Below are positions 17,824 through 26,884 of a DNA stretch of 64,000 bases, in pieces (position 1 is the first letter of the stretch; each line of letters starts with the position of its first letter). A program made the translations under genes and the position numbers. The DNA lies in the NCBI RefSeq assembly GCF_033242365.1, contig NZ_BTHK01000008.1, positions 62,001-126,000 on the forward strand, in the 5' to 3' direction. Below the pieces are notes generated by a model. That model was given only the letters and a program-made list of their open reading frames with translations. It did no database searches and was not told where the DNA came from. Source of the DNA: Lachnoanaerobaculum sanguinis. Lineage in GTDB: Bacteria; Bacillota; Clostridia; Lachnospirales; Lachnospiraceae.

Positions 17824-19566
17824 ATGATTAAAATGAGACTTATTCGTCTTTTGAAGGGATCCGGAAAGTATATCCTTTACCAGGTTCTTTGGCAATGGAT
17901 ATCTCTTATTATGCAAATAATCATTGCAATAAACATTACCGGGCTTATTCAAGAAGTTTTCTTAGATACAGCCTTTGAATCACATATTCCAAGAGTTGTT
18001 ATTGTCGTCATTGCAGGTGTTTTAATAAGAGCGGTATGTGACAAACTCTACACCAAAGCAAGTTTTCATGCAGGTGCAAATGTAAAGAGAATCTTGCGTA
18101 ACCGTATCTATGAAAAGGTACTTCGCTTGGGTCCTGCTTACAGAGAACAGGTACATACCTCTGAAATCGTACAAATGGCAGGTGAGGGTGTGGAACAGCT
18201 TGAAGTATATTTTAGCAGATATTTGAGTCAGTTTTTCTACTCCTTACTTGCTCCGCTTACTCTATTTATAGTTGTAATGAGAATCAGCATGAAATCTGCT
18301 CTTATTCTTCTTGTAGCAGTTCCACTGATACCTATAGTTATAATGCTTGTAATGGTAGTAGCTAAAAAGCTGCTCAGCCATTATTTTGACATATATTACG
18401 GTCTTGGTGACAGCTTCCTTGAAAAGCTGCAAGGTATGACAACGCTTAAGATATATCAGGCTGATAAAGCTGCTGCAGATGATATGGATAGAGAGTCGGA
18501 ACAATTTAGAAAAATAACAATGAAAGTTTTGATGATGCAGCTTAACAGTACCTCTGTTATGGATATAGTGGCATATGGCGGTGCGGCTGTAGGAATTATC
18601 AGTGCCCTTTCACAGTTTTATAAAGCTGAGATTTCTCTTTTTGGAATGCTGATGATCTTATTCCTTGCGGCAGAATTTTTCCTTCCAATGCGAATTTTAG
18701 GAAGTTTTTTCCATATAGGTATGAACGGAATGAAAGCAAGTGATCGTATATTTGCATTCCTTGATCTCCCTGAGCAACAAAGAGGTAGTAAAGAGATAAA
18801 TGATAAAGAGATAAAAATATCACTTGAGAATCTTTCTTTCTCATATGACTCAAGTAAGACCATATTAAATGGAATAGATATGACTATTGCACCAAAGTCC
18901 TTTGTTTCAATAGTAGGTGTCTCAGGCTCCGGTAAATCCACTATAGCAGGCATACTTATGGGTAAAAATCCTAAATACAGAGGAAGCCTGAAGATAAATA
19001 ATGACGAGCATAGTGAACTTACATGCGAAACAATACTCTCTAATTTTACTTTGGTAGGGCATCGCAGTTGGATATTTGCAGGTACTGTAAGAGAAAATCT
19101 TTTGATGGGCAATCCAAATGCTACAGAAAAAGAAATGAATGAGGCACTGGAGAAGGTCAACCTTCTTGACTTTATCAATTCTCAATACGGACTTGATACA
19201 AAACTGACCTCAAATGCAAGCAATCTCTCGGGAGGGCAAAAGCAAAGACTCTCACTTGCAAGAGCTCTTCTTCATAATACACCGGTATATATCTTTGATG
19301 AGGCCACTTCAAATGTTGATGCCGGAAGTGAAGAGATAATAATGAATGTAATACATGAATTATCGAAGACAAAAACCATAATTCTTATATCACACAGACT
19401 TGCAAATGTAGTTAACAGTGATGAGATATTTATGCTTAAGAACGGAAGTATCGTAGAATCAGGGCTTCACTTTGAACTTATGAATAACAAAGGTGCTTAT
19501 GAAAAACTCTTTACAGATCAGATGAATCTTGAGAATTTCTCAAAAAGAAAGGAGGTGGCACAATAA
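17824..19566 (+). CDS. ABC exporter, fused permease-ATPase, CydD-like half
   Basis: A 580-residue half-transporter. About six membrane helices fill residues 1-~310; the nucleotide-binding domain follows with Walker A GVSGSGKST, signature LSGGQKQR, Walker B VYIFDEATS and the switch histidine in LISHRLA. Its stop overlaps the next start (TAATG), so it is coupled to a second half-transporter and they should form a heterodimer. CydDC exports cysteine and glutathione to the cell exterior for cytochrome assembly, but no cytochrome bd genes are seen. The transported molecule is therefore uncertain. Confidence 0.85.
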   Translation: MIKMRLIRLLKGSGKYILYQVLWQWISLIMQIIIAINITGLIQEVFLDTAFESHIPRVVIVVIAGVLIRAVCDKLYTKASFHAGANVKRILRNRIYEKVLRLGPAYREQVHTSEIVQMAGEGVEQLEVYFSRYLSQFFYSLLAPLTLFIVVMRISMKSALILLVAVPLIPIVIMLVMVVAKKLLSHYFDIYYGLGDSFLEKLQGMTTLKIYQADKAAADDMDRESEQFRKITMKVLMMQLNSTSVMDIVAYGGAAVGIISALSQFYKAEISLFGMLMILFLAAEFFLPMRILGSFFHIGMNGMKASDRIFAFLDLPEQQRGSKEINDKEIKISLENLSFSYDSSKTILNGIDMTIAPKSFVSIVGVSGSGKSTIAGILMGKNPKYRGSLKINNDEHSELTCETILSNFTLVGHRSWIFAGTVRENLLMGNPNATEKEMNEALEKVNLLDFINSQYGLDTKLTSNASNLSGGQKQRLSLARALLHNTPVYIFDEATSNVDAGSEEIIMNVIHELSKTKTIILISHRLANVVNSDEIFMLKNGSIVESGLHFELMNNKGAYEKLFTDQMNLENFSKRKEVAQ

Positions 19567-21254
19567 TGAAACAAACCACAAGAAGATCAGGGCTTTCTAT
19601 TATGAGAAGTCTGATTGTTTTGGTAAAGCCCTTGACAGGTGTTATGTTACTTGGAATTTTTCTTGGAGTCATCGGTTTTTTATGTGCCATCTTTCTTACT
19701 ATTACAGGTGGCTACGGTATACTGTATGGACTTTATACTCTGTTAAATAACGGCTTTACTTCCGCTCCGAATCTTTCAGGAACAATATTTATTTCCCTTA
19801 TCGTAATGGCTGTTGCAAGAGGTATTCTTCACTATGGTGAACAGTACTGTAATCACTATATCGCATTCAGAATACTTGCAATTATAAGACACAAGGTTTT
19901 TGCAGTACTTAGAAAGCTCTGCCCTGCAAAACTTGAGGGTAAAGAAAAGGGAAATCTTATCGCCATTATCACAAGTGATATCGAACTTTTAGAAGTATTC
20001 TTTGCACATACCATATCACCTATAGCCATTGCTTTTATCACATCTCTTATAATGGTTATATTTATATGGTCACAACATCTTATTGCCGGTATTATTTCAT
20101 TACTTGCATACATGACTGTAGGAATTGCTCTTCCTCTTTGGAACGGTAGTCGCAGTGCAGATGCCGGAATGAAATTTAGAAATAATGTAGGTGAACTGAA
20201 TAACTTTGTCATAAACAGTATGTATGGTGTTGACGAAATATTACAGTATAATCAGGGCGAAATACGCTTAAATGAGATGGACTCAAAGTCTTTAGAACTG
20301 TCTGATAATCAAAAAAAGCTCAGCTTTTTCGAGGGTTCTCAAAGAGCAGCTACAAATATTGTTATTCAACTTTTCTCATGGGTAATGTTCTTTTCTATGT
20401 TGATGCTTTATAAAAATGAGAGTATAACTTTTTCTCAGATGCTGATTGCTACCCTGGCTATGATGAGTTCATTCGGACCTACTGTTGCACTGTCTTCTTT
20501 ATCAAACAATCTCAATCAGACTCTTGCCTGTGGTGAGCGTGTACTTTCGCTGCTTGAGGAAGATCCGGTAGTTGAAGAAGTATCCGGTAAAGAAAATACT
20601 GTATTTGAAGGTGCTGATGTTGAGTGTGTAAACTTCTCCTATGGAGATGAAACTATACTTTATAATGTTTCTCTTGATATAAAGAAAGGTCAGGTGCTTG
20701 GAATACATGGTGTGAGCGGTTCCGGTAAATCTACACTATTAAAACTGCTGATGAGATTCTGGGATGTAAAAACAGGTGAAGTTCATATTTCAGGGAAGAA
20801 TATAAAGGATGTTAATACTGAGAATCTTCGTGAAATAACAGGCTATGTAACTCAGGAAACTGTAATGTTTCAGGGAACTATTGCAGATAATATAAGAGTT
20901 GCAAAGCAAAATGCAACTCTTGAAGAGATTCAAAATGCTGCTAAGAAAGCAAGTATACATGATTTTATATCAGGCCTTCCAAATGGTTATGACACCAATG
21001 TCGGTGAGCTTGGTGATTCACTCTCTGACGGTGAGAAGCAGCGAGTAGGACTTGCCAGAGCCTTCTTGCATGATGGTGACTTCCTGCTTCTCGATGAGCC
21101 TACCAGCAATCTTGATGTACTGAATGAAGGTATTATCTTAAAGTCACTCTCAGAGGAAAGCGCAGGAAAGACTATTGTACTGGTTTCACATAGAAAATCT
21201 ACAATGTCTCTTGCAGATGAGACCTATGAGATGGCTAAAGGCAGATTCTCATAA
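19566..21254 (+). CDS. ABC exporter, fused permease-ATPase, CydC-like half
   Basis: A 562-residue partner of the previous gene, with an N-terminal six-helix domain and a C-terminal ATPase: Walker A GVSGSGKSTLL, degenerate signature LSDGEKQR (G replaced by D at the second position), Walker B FLLLDEPTS and switch histidine LVSHR. Asymmetric signatures are common in heterodimeric exporters, where one ATP site is weaker. It begins on the last base of the previous stop and ends before a terminator, closing the ygbA-like/ABC cluster. Confidence 0.85.
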   Translation: MKQTTRRSGLSIMRSLIVLVKPLTGVMLLGIFLGVIGFLCAIFLTITGGYGILYGLYTLLNNGFTSAPNLSGTIFISLIVMAVARGILHYGEQYCNHYIAFRILAIIRHKVFAVLRKLCPAKLEGKEKGNLIAIITSDIELLEVFFAHTISPIAIAFITSLIMVIFIWSQHLIAGIISLLAYMTVGIALPLWNGSRSADAGMKFRNNVGELNNFVINSMYGVDEILQYNQGEIRLNEMDSKSLELSDNQKKLSFFEGSQRAATNIVIQLFSWVMFFSMLMLYKNESITFSQMLIATLAMMSSFGPTVALSSLSNNLNQTLACGERVLSLLEEDPVVEEVSGKENTVFEGADVECVNFSYGDETILYNVSLDIKKGQVLGIHGVSGSGKSTLLKLLMRFWDVKTGEVHISGKNIKDVNTENLREITGYVTQETVMFQGTIADNIRVAKQNATLEEIQNAAKKASIHDFISGLPNGYDTNVGELGDSLSDGEKQRVGLARAFLHDGDFLLLDEPTSNLDVLNEGIILKSLSEESAGKTIVLVSHRKSTMSLADETYEMAKGRFS

Positions 21255-21260
21255 AATTAA

Positions 21261-21304
21261 AAAGCACATAGATTAGAGTTTCTCAAGGCTATGTGCTTTA
21301 TTCT
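21261..21304 (+). terminator. Rho-independent terminator
   Basis: AAAGCACATAG (21261-21271) pairs with CTATGTGCTTT (21289-21299), followed by ATTCTTTATTTT. It ends the ABC operon and overlaps the 3' end of the convergent gene at 21305. Confidence 0.85.
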
Positions 21305-21733
21305 TTATTTTCTTGACTTGTAAAATTCCTTATACTTAGGATCGTCATATTCAAAGTATCTGTAACTTACCGCCTTTATCTTTACAATTTTTTGCCATAT
21401 TTCAAAGGCCTTATCGAGCTCACCGCTTTCATATGCATACTTTCCCTTCATATGCTCCAATTCTTCATCAAAATTATGTAGGTTATCATTATTCTCCATC
21501 ATTCTTTCAAGCCATATTTTGGCATTTACCAAATCATTATTTTCAATAGCTTTATTAAAGAAAGATTTAGCATACCCATAGCCTTGATTCCACTTGGCCC
21601 CCGACTCCGGGAAGGCACTCCAGCCTTTATCTGCACTTTCAAATCCCTCTTTAATATTTCCTTCGTTAATTTTAGTTACTGCATCCTTACCGTATTCTAT
21701 GACACTTGCATATCTTTCTGCATCAAGTAGCAT
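21305..21733 (-). CDS. Small helical repeat (TPR-like) protein
   Basis: A 142-residue soluble protein that I do not recognise as a named family. It is mostly helical with paired-helix repeats (YAKSFFNKAIENNDLVNAK, AYESGELDKAFEIWQKIVK) like tetratricopeptide repeats. A good ribosome-binding site (AAAGGAG) precedes ATG 21733. The gene opens a run of small orphan genes on the minus strand that look like immunity or accessory proteins. A partner-binding role is plausible but unproven. Confidence 0.65.
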   Translation of the reverse strand: MLLDAERYASVIEYGKDAVTKINEGNIKEGFESADKGWSAFPESGAKWNQGYGYAKSFFNKAIENNDLVNAKIWLERMMENNDNLHNFDEELEHMKGKYAYESGELDKAFEIWQKIVKIKAVSYRYFEYDDPKYKEFYKSRK

Positions 21734-21874
21734 TTTTTATTCTCCTTTTTGTTAAATAGGTTCTCAACATAATTTATAATTTTACCACAGCATCCGACCT
21801 TTTATAATTATATCATGTTCTAATATAATGTACATTTAATAAAAGCCTATATGTACACTTATCTGTTTTAATAA

Positions 21875-22192
21875 TTATAAACAGGTCATATGAATAATTG
21901 AAGTATATGCTAATATCAATAAGTAATTCCCTATAAGTAAAGCAGCAAGAACCAGCTTCTTTCTTGTGGACACATTTGGGAAATTATTTTGAAAATAGTA
22001 TGGCAAAACAGATAAAAAAGGAAATATTACGATTATCATTGCAATATATACGGAGAAAGAAGATGCTAAAAAGTGTGTATTAACTAGCCATACTCCCCAT
22101 TTTACAAATACTAACTTGGTGATGCTAAAAAGTATACAAATACTGTGTAATAAAATCAGATACAATATATATAAAGCTTTTTTATTCTTCAT
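21875..22192 (-). CDS. Small membrane protein of unknown function
   Basis: A 105-residue protein with three hydrophobic segments (~8-30, ~42-62 and ~80-102) and a basic loop NFPNVSTRKK. No family is recognised. A modest ribosome-binding site (AAGGATATT) precedes the start. It lies between the TPR-like gene and crcB with gaps of over 50 bases either side. It may be a real accessory gene; confidence is limited by its size. Confidence 0.5.
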   Translation of the reverse strand: MKNKKALYILYLILLHSICILFSITKLVFVKWGVWLVNTHFLASSFSVYIAMIIVIFPFLSVLPYYFQNNFPNVSTRKKLVLAALLIGNYLLILAYTSIIHMTCL

Positions 22193-22251
22193 AATATCCT
22201 TCCTTACTTTGACTTCAACTTGTTTCTATAACTTTTCTTGTTCTGTACTGC

Positions 22252-22620
22252 TTATAACTTTACCACTGTTGCCAGCTTCTTTCCACATAATATGCCTAAT
22301 ATACAGCATGTAACACTTAGTACAATATATAATCCGCCTAATATGAATTGCTTATTATCAAGCAAGTTAAACGCTTCAAGCGAAAATGTTGAAAATGTAG
22401 TGAATCCGCCACATACACCCGTCTTCCAAAACAGCACGGTATTACCCGATATATTGTCTTTGTTACTTGTAAACCCGACAATAAAACCGATCAATATTGC
22501 ACCTGCTATATTTGTAATAAATGTAAGTATCGGAAATCCTGTTTTAACCGGTATAAGACTTATCGCATATCTCGCCATTGCCCCTATAGCTCCGCCAAGT
22601 GCCACAAATAAAAAACTCAT
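22252..22620 (-). CDS. crcB: CrcB/Fluc fluoride channel
   Basis: A four-helix membrane protein that lets fluoride leave the cell as a dual-topology dimer. I start it at ATG 22620 (GGAG upstream) for 122 residues, close to the family norm. Signature pieces are GGAIGAMARY, TFITNIAGAILIGF and GVCGGFTTFSTFSLE; the last carries the pore phenylalanines. No fluoride riboswitch was seen upstream; the gene starts 17 bases after the macro-domain gene, so it may be read from that promoter. Confidence 0.9.
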   Translation of the reverse strand: MSFLFVALGGAIGAMARYAISLIPVKTGFPILTFITNIAGAILIGFIVGFTSNKDNISGNTVLFWKTGVCGGFTTFSTFSLEAFNLLDNKQFILGGLYIVLSVTCCILGILCGKKLATVVKL

Positions 22621-22636
22621 TGATTTCTCCGTTATT

Positions 22637-23659
22637 TTAATCCCCAATAAAATAATTTCCATTTATATCTTTTGATATAATTGATGTACTTTCCAGATAC
22701 TCAATACATTCAAAAATATATTTATCCGAAAATTTATTCACCTTGTCTTCCAATTTACATTTAAGGTTTTCTATTAGCTGTTCACCATTTTGCAAACAAC
22801 CTGTTTGTATTAAATATAAAATCAATGTAATACAATCCAATTTTTTGTCTGTCTGTATAACATTGACATACTCAGCTGACTTTTGTACTGCTGTATGTAA
22901 CCTGTCAAATTCATTGCTTACTCTCTCAGAGCAGATCACTTTGTATACCTCATCAAAAGTTGTTCCTGCATCATCTATTCCATAGTATTTTTGATATTCT
23001 TTTATATCTTTTGCAACAGTGTCAATTACACTTGAATATGGTCCTGACTTCCATTTATCAAATTTAAAATACTCTTCTTTAAGGAAGAAGTTAAGAAAGT
23101 AACAGGTCTTATGTAGCCTTATATTATTAAATCTCTTTAAGTTCAATCTAATATCAAGTAAAATCAGACTTGCAATATTCACTTTAGGTTTTTTCATAAT
23201 TACGGACTTACTTGAAAATGCCGGCTCAAAGATTATAAAATTATACTTATCTGAAATATTTTCCAGTTTACATTCTATTATCTTTTTAACATCTTCCCAA
23301 TTAAGACCCCCATTGCCACATCCTAAAGGTGGAATCGCAATCTTTTTTACTTCCAGTTTTGGCAATATATCGACAAAATAATCCATTGCTGTTTTAATAT
23401 ACTCTATCTTTGATTTTTCACGCCATTTGTTTTTAGTAGGTAAATTTACAATAGTAATTCCATTCTCAGTAAAATAATGTACTTTTCCAATGGTCAGTTC
23501 ACTTGACTTACATGCTTTAATATACGACTTGTTATTTTCAGGAAATTTCAACTTAAACTGATACGCAATTCCTTTTCCCATAACCCCTTCACAGTTTACC
23601 ACATTTATTAGGCAATCTGCACCACTATCAAAAATATTTCCACTAGTATACTCAATCAT
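22637..23659 (-). CDS. DarG-like macro-domain protein (DNA ADP-ribosyl glycohydrolase)
   Basis: A 340-residue protein. The N-terminal ~155 residues are a macro domain with the DarG hallmarks: NVVNCEGVMGKGIAYQFK at ~19-36 and PPLGCGNGGLNW near 110-121. The C-terminal ~180 residues are a helical domain (FDKWKSGPYSSVIDTVAKDI) like those that bind the toxin in DarG proteins. DarG removes ADP-ribose from thymidines placed by the toxin DarT. No DarT is visible on either side, so this is an orphan antitoxin or a distinct enzyme. It has AGAAGGAG ahead of its start. Confidence 0.85.
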   Translation of the reverse strand: MIEYTSGNIFDSGADCLINVVNCEGVMGKGIAYQFKLKFPENNKSYIKACKSSELTIGKVHYFTENGITIVNLPTKNKWREKSKIEYIKTAMDYFVDILPKLEVKKIAIPPLGCGNGGLNWEDVKKIIECKLENISDKYNFIIFEPAFSSKSVIMKKPKVNIASLILLDIRLNLKRFNNIRLHKTCYFLNFFLKEEYFKFDKWKSGPYSSVIDTVAKDIKEYQKYYGIDDAGTTFDEVYKVICSERVSNEFDRLHTAVQKSAEYVNVIQTDKKLDCITLILYLIQTGCLQNGEQLIENLKCKLEDKVNKFSDKYIFECIEYLESTSIISKDINGNYFIGD

Positions 23660-23711
23660 AAAAGCTCCTTCTCTATGTTAAATAACGAATATATTTATTA
23701 CAAAGCGAAAG

Positions 23712-23993
23712 TTATTCAAAAGACCCGCCACCTCTATAAGTATTTACAATGCAGGTAAATCTCTTCCCGCATTTCGGACATTTTATAATATGGTAAATAA
23801 TATCATCAATCCAATGTCCGTCTTTTTTATGTTCTCCTAATTTGCAACTTCCCTCAACTACTATAAAACCCCTGTTTTCAACCAGATCTTTAATATACTC
23901 TATGGTTTCTTCATATAGTTTAGGTGAGGAAAAGTATTCTATCTTTTTGATATTAGAACAATAATCACACATATTTTTGCCAACCATAATCAT
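23712..23993 (-). CDS. Small protein with two CxxC motifs
   Basis: A 93-residue protein, unrecognised. CDYC near residue 9 and CPKCGKRF near 74 could hold a zinc ion as a split zinc ribbon; between them is an alpha/beta core (YKDLVENRGFIVVEGSCKLGEH is cut here as GFIVVEGSCKLGEHKKDG). It lies seven bases after the HEPN gene on the same strand, so the two are probably one unit. The function is unknown; immunity-like proteins of this size are common in such clusters. Confidence 0.6.
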   Translation of the reverse strand: MIMVGKNMCDYCSNIKKIEYFSSPKLYEETIEYIKDLVENRGFIVVEGSCKLGEHKKDGHWIDDIIYHIIKCPKCGKRFTCIVNTYRGGGSFE

Positions 23994-24000
23994 TCCATTC

Positions 24001-24510
24001 CTATAAGTCAGTATATCTTTCCAAGTCCGTTAAATATTGCTTAAGTGCTTTGAGCATTTTTGCAAGCTCTACACAATCTATTTTGCCCATCTCTATTACA
24101 GCATACTTTTTCTTATTCTCATCAAAATCCGGATATCTGGTTTTATTGTGAAGTGCCGAAAACTTGATATCCTTTAGAACCTTTGTAAGCAGCTGTTCTC
24201 TCAGCCTGTCCTCAACCATAGCATTGCCTTTGCTGTATATCTGCACCAATATCTCAATTGACTTATCAAGTGAATGTCCGATAGTCTTTTTTATCATTTC
24301 CTTATAATAAGCATTTGTCACATCCACAATCTGAGCAATTTGCGCTTTAATTTGTTTTTCCATAGCCTGCACATAAAAGTACGCAGCCTGATTATAAAGC
24401 TCCCTGCTCTCAAGTATAACCGCAGATTTTTCATCCTGCATGGCAGTTTTAAGATATTCATGTGCCACTTCCAAAGAATCCTTCAAAAACTTTCGATTAC
24501 CTAAATACAT
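24001..24510 (-). CDS. HEPN-domain protein
   Basis: A 169-residue all-helical protein with the HEPN core: ELYNQAAYFYVQAMEKQIKA in the first long helix and a C-terminal SALHNKTRYPDFDENKKKY segment typical of HEPN_MNT-type proteins. HEPN proteins often work with a nucleotidyltransferase (MNT) as a toxin-antitoxin pair, but no MNT gene is adjacent. The canonical RX4-6H ribonuclease motif is not clear. It probably shares a transcript with the CxxC protein downstream. Confidence 0.7.
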   Translation of the reverse strand: MYLGNRKFLKDSLEVAHEYLKTAMQDEKSAVILESRELYNQAAYFYVQAMEKQIKAQIAQIVDVTNAYYKEMIKKTIGHSLDKSIEILVQIYSKGNAMVEDRLREQLLTKVLKDIKFSALHNKTRYPDFDENKKKYAVIEMGKIDCVELAKMLKALKQYLTDLERYTDL

Positions 24511-24631
24511 ATATTCTCCTAAGTTCTTATAACTTTATACTTATTTTCTGATAAATACTGTTTTATCATTCCCACACTATTTCCAAACAATTGAAGACTT
24601 TTTGAATTTCCGGTCTCCACCTTCCATTATA

Positions 24632-25138
24632 CTAGCAAATAATAATCACTACATTTCCATTTACTTCAAGTATTTTCTTATAAAAATCTCTTAGTCTTTG
24701 GAAATCTGTCCTTAATTCTTCTCTTATTTTATCAGCATCTTCTTCATAATCCCAGATATTCGGATATATATTTGTTTCTTTAAGCCTGCTCATACTTAAA
24801 TTCTCCAAAGCTTTATCTATATCAAAATCCTCAAGTGCAAGTACTATATCCTTAACCTTCGACTTTTGTGTATAAGCTATATACTCCACTGAGTTTTTAA
24901 TAGAATTCACCCCAAAAACAGCCTCACTAAGATGATTATTTTCCATAGCCTCATCCTTACTCACCCCTGTGAGCACGAAGTGAAGCGCATCCCACATCTT
25001 ATACATACCCAGATGTATTTCTATATCATCACTACCGTCTTTATCATATTCAATATCATCAACTGCTTCATTATAAAAGAGCTTCATCTCTTTTAAGTTT
25101 CTGTCACTTAAATATTGATAATTTGCTATTATTCCCAT
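24632..25138 (-). CDS. DUF1877 (YfbM-like) family protein
   Basis: A 168-residue soluble protein started at ATG 25138 (GGAG eight bases upstream). The family pattern is clear: MGIIANYQYLS, then HLGMYKMWDALHFVLTG, NHLSEAVFG, and FQRLRDFYKKI at the end. DUF1877 members are of unknown biochemistry and are often found among immunity genes for contact-dependent toxins. No toxin gene is nearby. The gene is followed by the unknown 135-residue gene in the same direction upstream. Confidence 0.85.
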   Translation of the reverse strand: MGIIANYQYLSDRNLKEMKLFYNEAVDDIEYDKDGSDDIEIHLGMYKMWDALHFVLTGVSKDEAMENNHLSEAVFGVNSIKNSVEYIAYTQKSKVKDIVLALEDFDIDKALENLSMSRLKETNIYPNIWDYEEDADKIREELRTDFQRLRDFYKKILEVNGNVVIIIC

Positions 25139-25172
25139 TTTCAATTCTCCAATAATATTATAAAACTACAAC

Positions 25173-25580
25173 TTAACTCTTACTGCAAAGCAAGCTTTCT
25201 ATCATAACCAAAACCATATTTTGTGGATTTATTTCAAACTCGTTTGATAATATACGCTTATTGAAGTATTTAACCGACTTATCATGATTAAGAAATTTAT
25301 TTATACAAAGATACTGTTCAATTTCATCAAGTATAAATGCACTTTGTTTTAAATCCAAATCACTAAAACCGTTTGCATAATGAACGCTTTTCATAATTCT
25401 TTTCAACTTTGTCTTCGGGTATTCTTCTTTAAGCATATCTCTTAATAAAATAACCGACTCGTCAAATGTTTGACTGCCTAAATCCTTTGCACTTACACCT
25501 GTAATAATATTTTCATTGCCTAAATGTTCAATCAGCTTTATCATTTGTCGTTTCAAATCCATAAGTCCATTTTCACTCAT
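25173..25580 (-). CDS. Hypothetical protein, helical
   Basis: A 135-residue soluble, mainly helical protein (LKRQMIKLIEHLGNENI, SVILLRDMLKEEYPKTKLK, FILDEIEQYLCINKFL). No named family is recognised. A GGGGAGG ribosome-binding site precedes ATG 25580. It lies 35 bases upstream of the DUF1877 gene and is probably co-transcribed with it, which hints at an immunity-like accessory role. Confidence 0.6.
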   Translation of the reverse strand: MSENGLMDLKRQMIKLIEHLGNENIITGVSAKDLGSQTFDESVILLRDMLKEEYPKTKLKRIMKSVHYANGFSDLDLKQSAFILDEIEQYLCINKFLNHDKSVKYFNKRILSNEFEINPQNMVLVMIESLLCSKS

Positions 25581-25694
25581 TAAAACCTCCCCCAGGTAGG
25601 ATTTACCTTTATTAATATTTACTTTAATTGCTAAACATGATTATAATATAAGTTGATAAGTTAATTCAAGTTTGGAAAAAGTGGGGAATCAACA

Positions 25695-26203
25695 ATGTTT
25701 GATAATATTGACTTCAAAAGTTTTTGGAAGGAAAGTGAGTATATAAATAAAGTCTGTACCGGAGAGAATTTAACAGATGAGATGGTACAAGAAGCTGAAA
25801 AAAACTGGGCGTTAAGTTACCGAAGTCATATATAGAGCTTATGAAAACACAAAACGGTGGTAAGCCCAATAAAAATGTTTGGTTTGATGAAAAGAATAGG
25901 TACCGTGTTGATGTAGAGGAATTCTACAGTATATCGGAAGAAAGAGAAGATTCCTTATTTGGAAAATTCGGAAACGAGTTTTGGTATGATGAATGGGAAT
26001 ATCCAAGAAATGTAGGTGTTATTATTGCCGATACAATCTCAGGCGGACATGAAATGATATATTTAGACTACAGAGATTGTGGCAAAGACGGAGAACCGAA
26101 GGTATCAATATGTATACAAGAAGATGATTTCGAGATAATTGAACTTGCAGATAACTTTGAAGAATTTATATTGGGGCTTAGAGCCTCAGAAGAAATTGAG
26201 TAA
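25695..26203 (+). pseudogene. SMI1/KNR4 (SUKH) family immunity protein, one-base frameshift
   Basis: From ATG 25695 (GTGGGGA upstream) the frame reads MFDNIDFKSFWKESEY and then LTDEMVQEAEK before losing register in a run of seven A (25798-25804). One extra A would restore AEKKLGVKLPKSYIELM, the classic SUKH start, and join it to the downstream frame (KTQNGGKPNKNVWFDEKN to FILGLRASEEIE). SUKH proteins neutralise nuclease and deaminase toxins. The break may be real, an A-tract phase switch, or a homopolymer error. No cognate toxin is in the window. Confidence 0.85.
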
Positions 26204-26212
26204 AATTTTCAA

Positions 26213-26243
26213 AAAGCCGGCAGAATTTAAACTCTGTCGGCTT
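26213..26243. terminator. Bidirectional terminator hairpin
   Basis: AAGCCGGCAGA and TCTGTCGGCTT pair (one G-T) around ATTTAAAC, with an A-rich left arm and TTAATT on the right. It lies between the convergent SUKH gene and the gene at 26260. Confidence 0.75.
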
Positions 26244-26259
26244 AATTAAATGATAACAT

Positions 26260-26829
26260 TTAATCCTTTTCAAATGACTGTTTTAATTCAACCAGCTCTT
26301 TTAGTTTTCTTTCAAATACTGATTCACTCATACCTTTCCCGGTAGCAATCTCATAATAACTATTAAATTCAGGATGATTATTTTCTTTTACAACCGCTAA
26401 AAGCTCTGCAAAATATCCCCAGGCATTATTATAGCTTTTTGTTGAACTGTAATCTGCTCTTTTAGGCATCCACTGCAGCTTTATAAAGTATTTATTCAGT
26501 ATTTTGCTCCAGGTTTCCACATCGTCATCATAACAAAAGAACTTTGTTTCAAACAAACTGCCAAATCTCCTGTCCCAAAATTTTACATTGTCGGGCAAAT
26601 ACCAGGTATCACGAGGATTGCGGCATATCAATTCTATCGTTATCATTTCAAGTATTGCAGCCGGATCTCCTCCGACACAGCTATAACTTCCCGGAACTGA
26701 AGTTTGTGCACCTTCCACTTTCAGCTCTTCATAAGCTGTGTTGCTATCAAGTAATACTAAAGCAATTTTAGCTCTGTCTCCAAATGCTTTCCCTTCACTT
26801 AATAATTTGTACTTATTAAATTCGTTCAT
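26260..26829 (-). CDS. Hypothetical protein
   Basis: A 189-residue soluble alpha/beta protein, not recognised. Visible features are GDRAKIALVLLDSN near the N-terminus, a Gly/Ser turn PGSYSCVGGDPAA, aromatic-rich WYLPDNVKFWDRRFG and a helical C-terminus ERKLKELVELKQSFEKD. A GGAGG ribosome-binding site precedes ATG 26829. It stands alone between a terminator and the two-component operon. Confidence 0.6.
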   Translation of the reverse strand: MNEFNKYKLLSEGKAFGDRAKIALVLLDSNTAYEELKVEGAQTSVPGSYSCVGGDPAAILEMITIELICRNPRDTWYLPDNVKFWDRRFGSLFETKFFCYDDDVETWSKILNKYFIKLQWMPKRADYSSTKSYNNAWGYFAELLAVVKENNHPEFNSYYEIATGKGMSESVFERKLKELVELKQSFEKD

Positions 26830-26884
26830 TTAGCCTCCTTACTCTGATTGGAAAAGGGTATCCTTAACCGTTATTATTCTTCAA

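Noticed and set aside
21305..26829. Polymorphic toxin locus
   Set aside because: Only immunity-like genes are present; no large toxin, PAAR, WXG or secretion gene was found.
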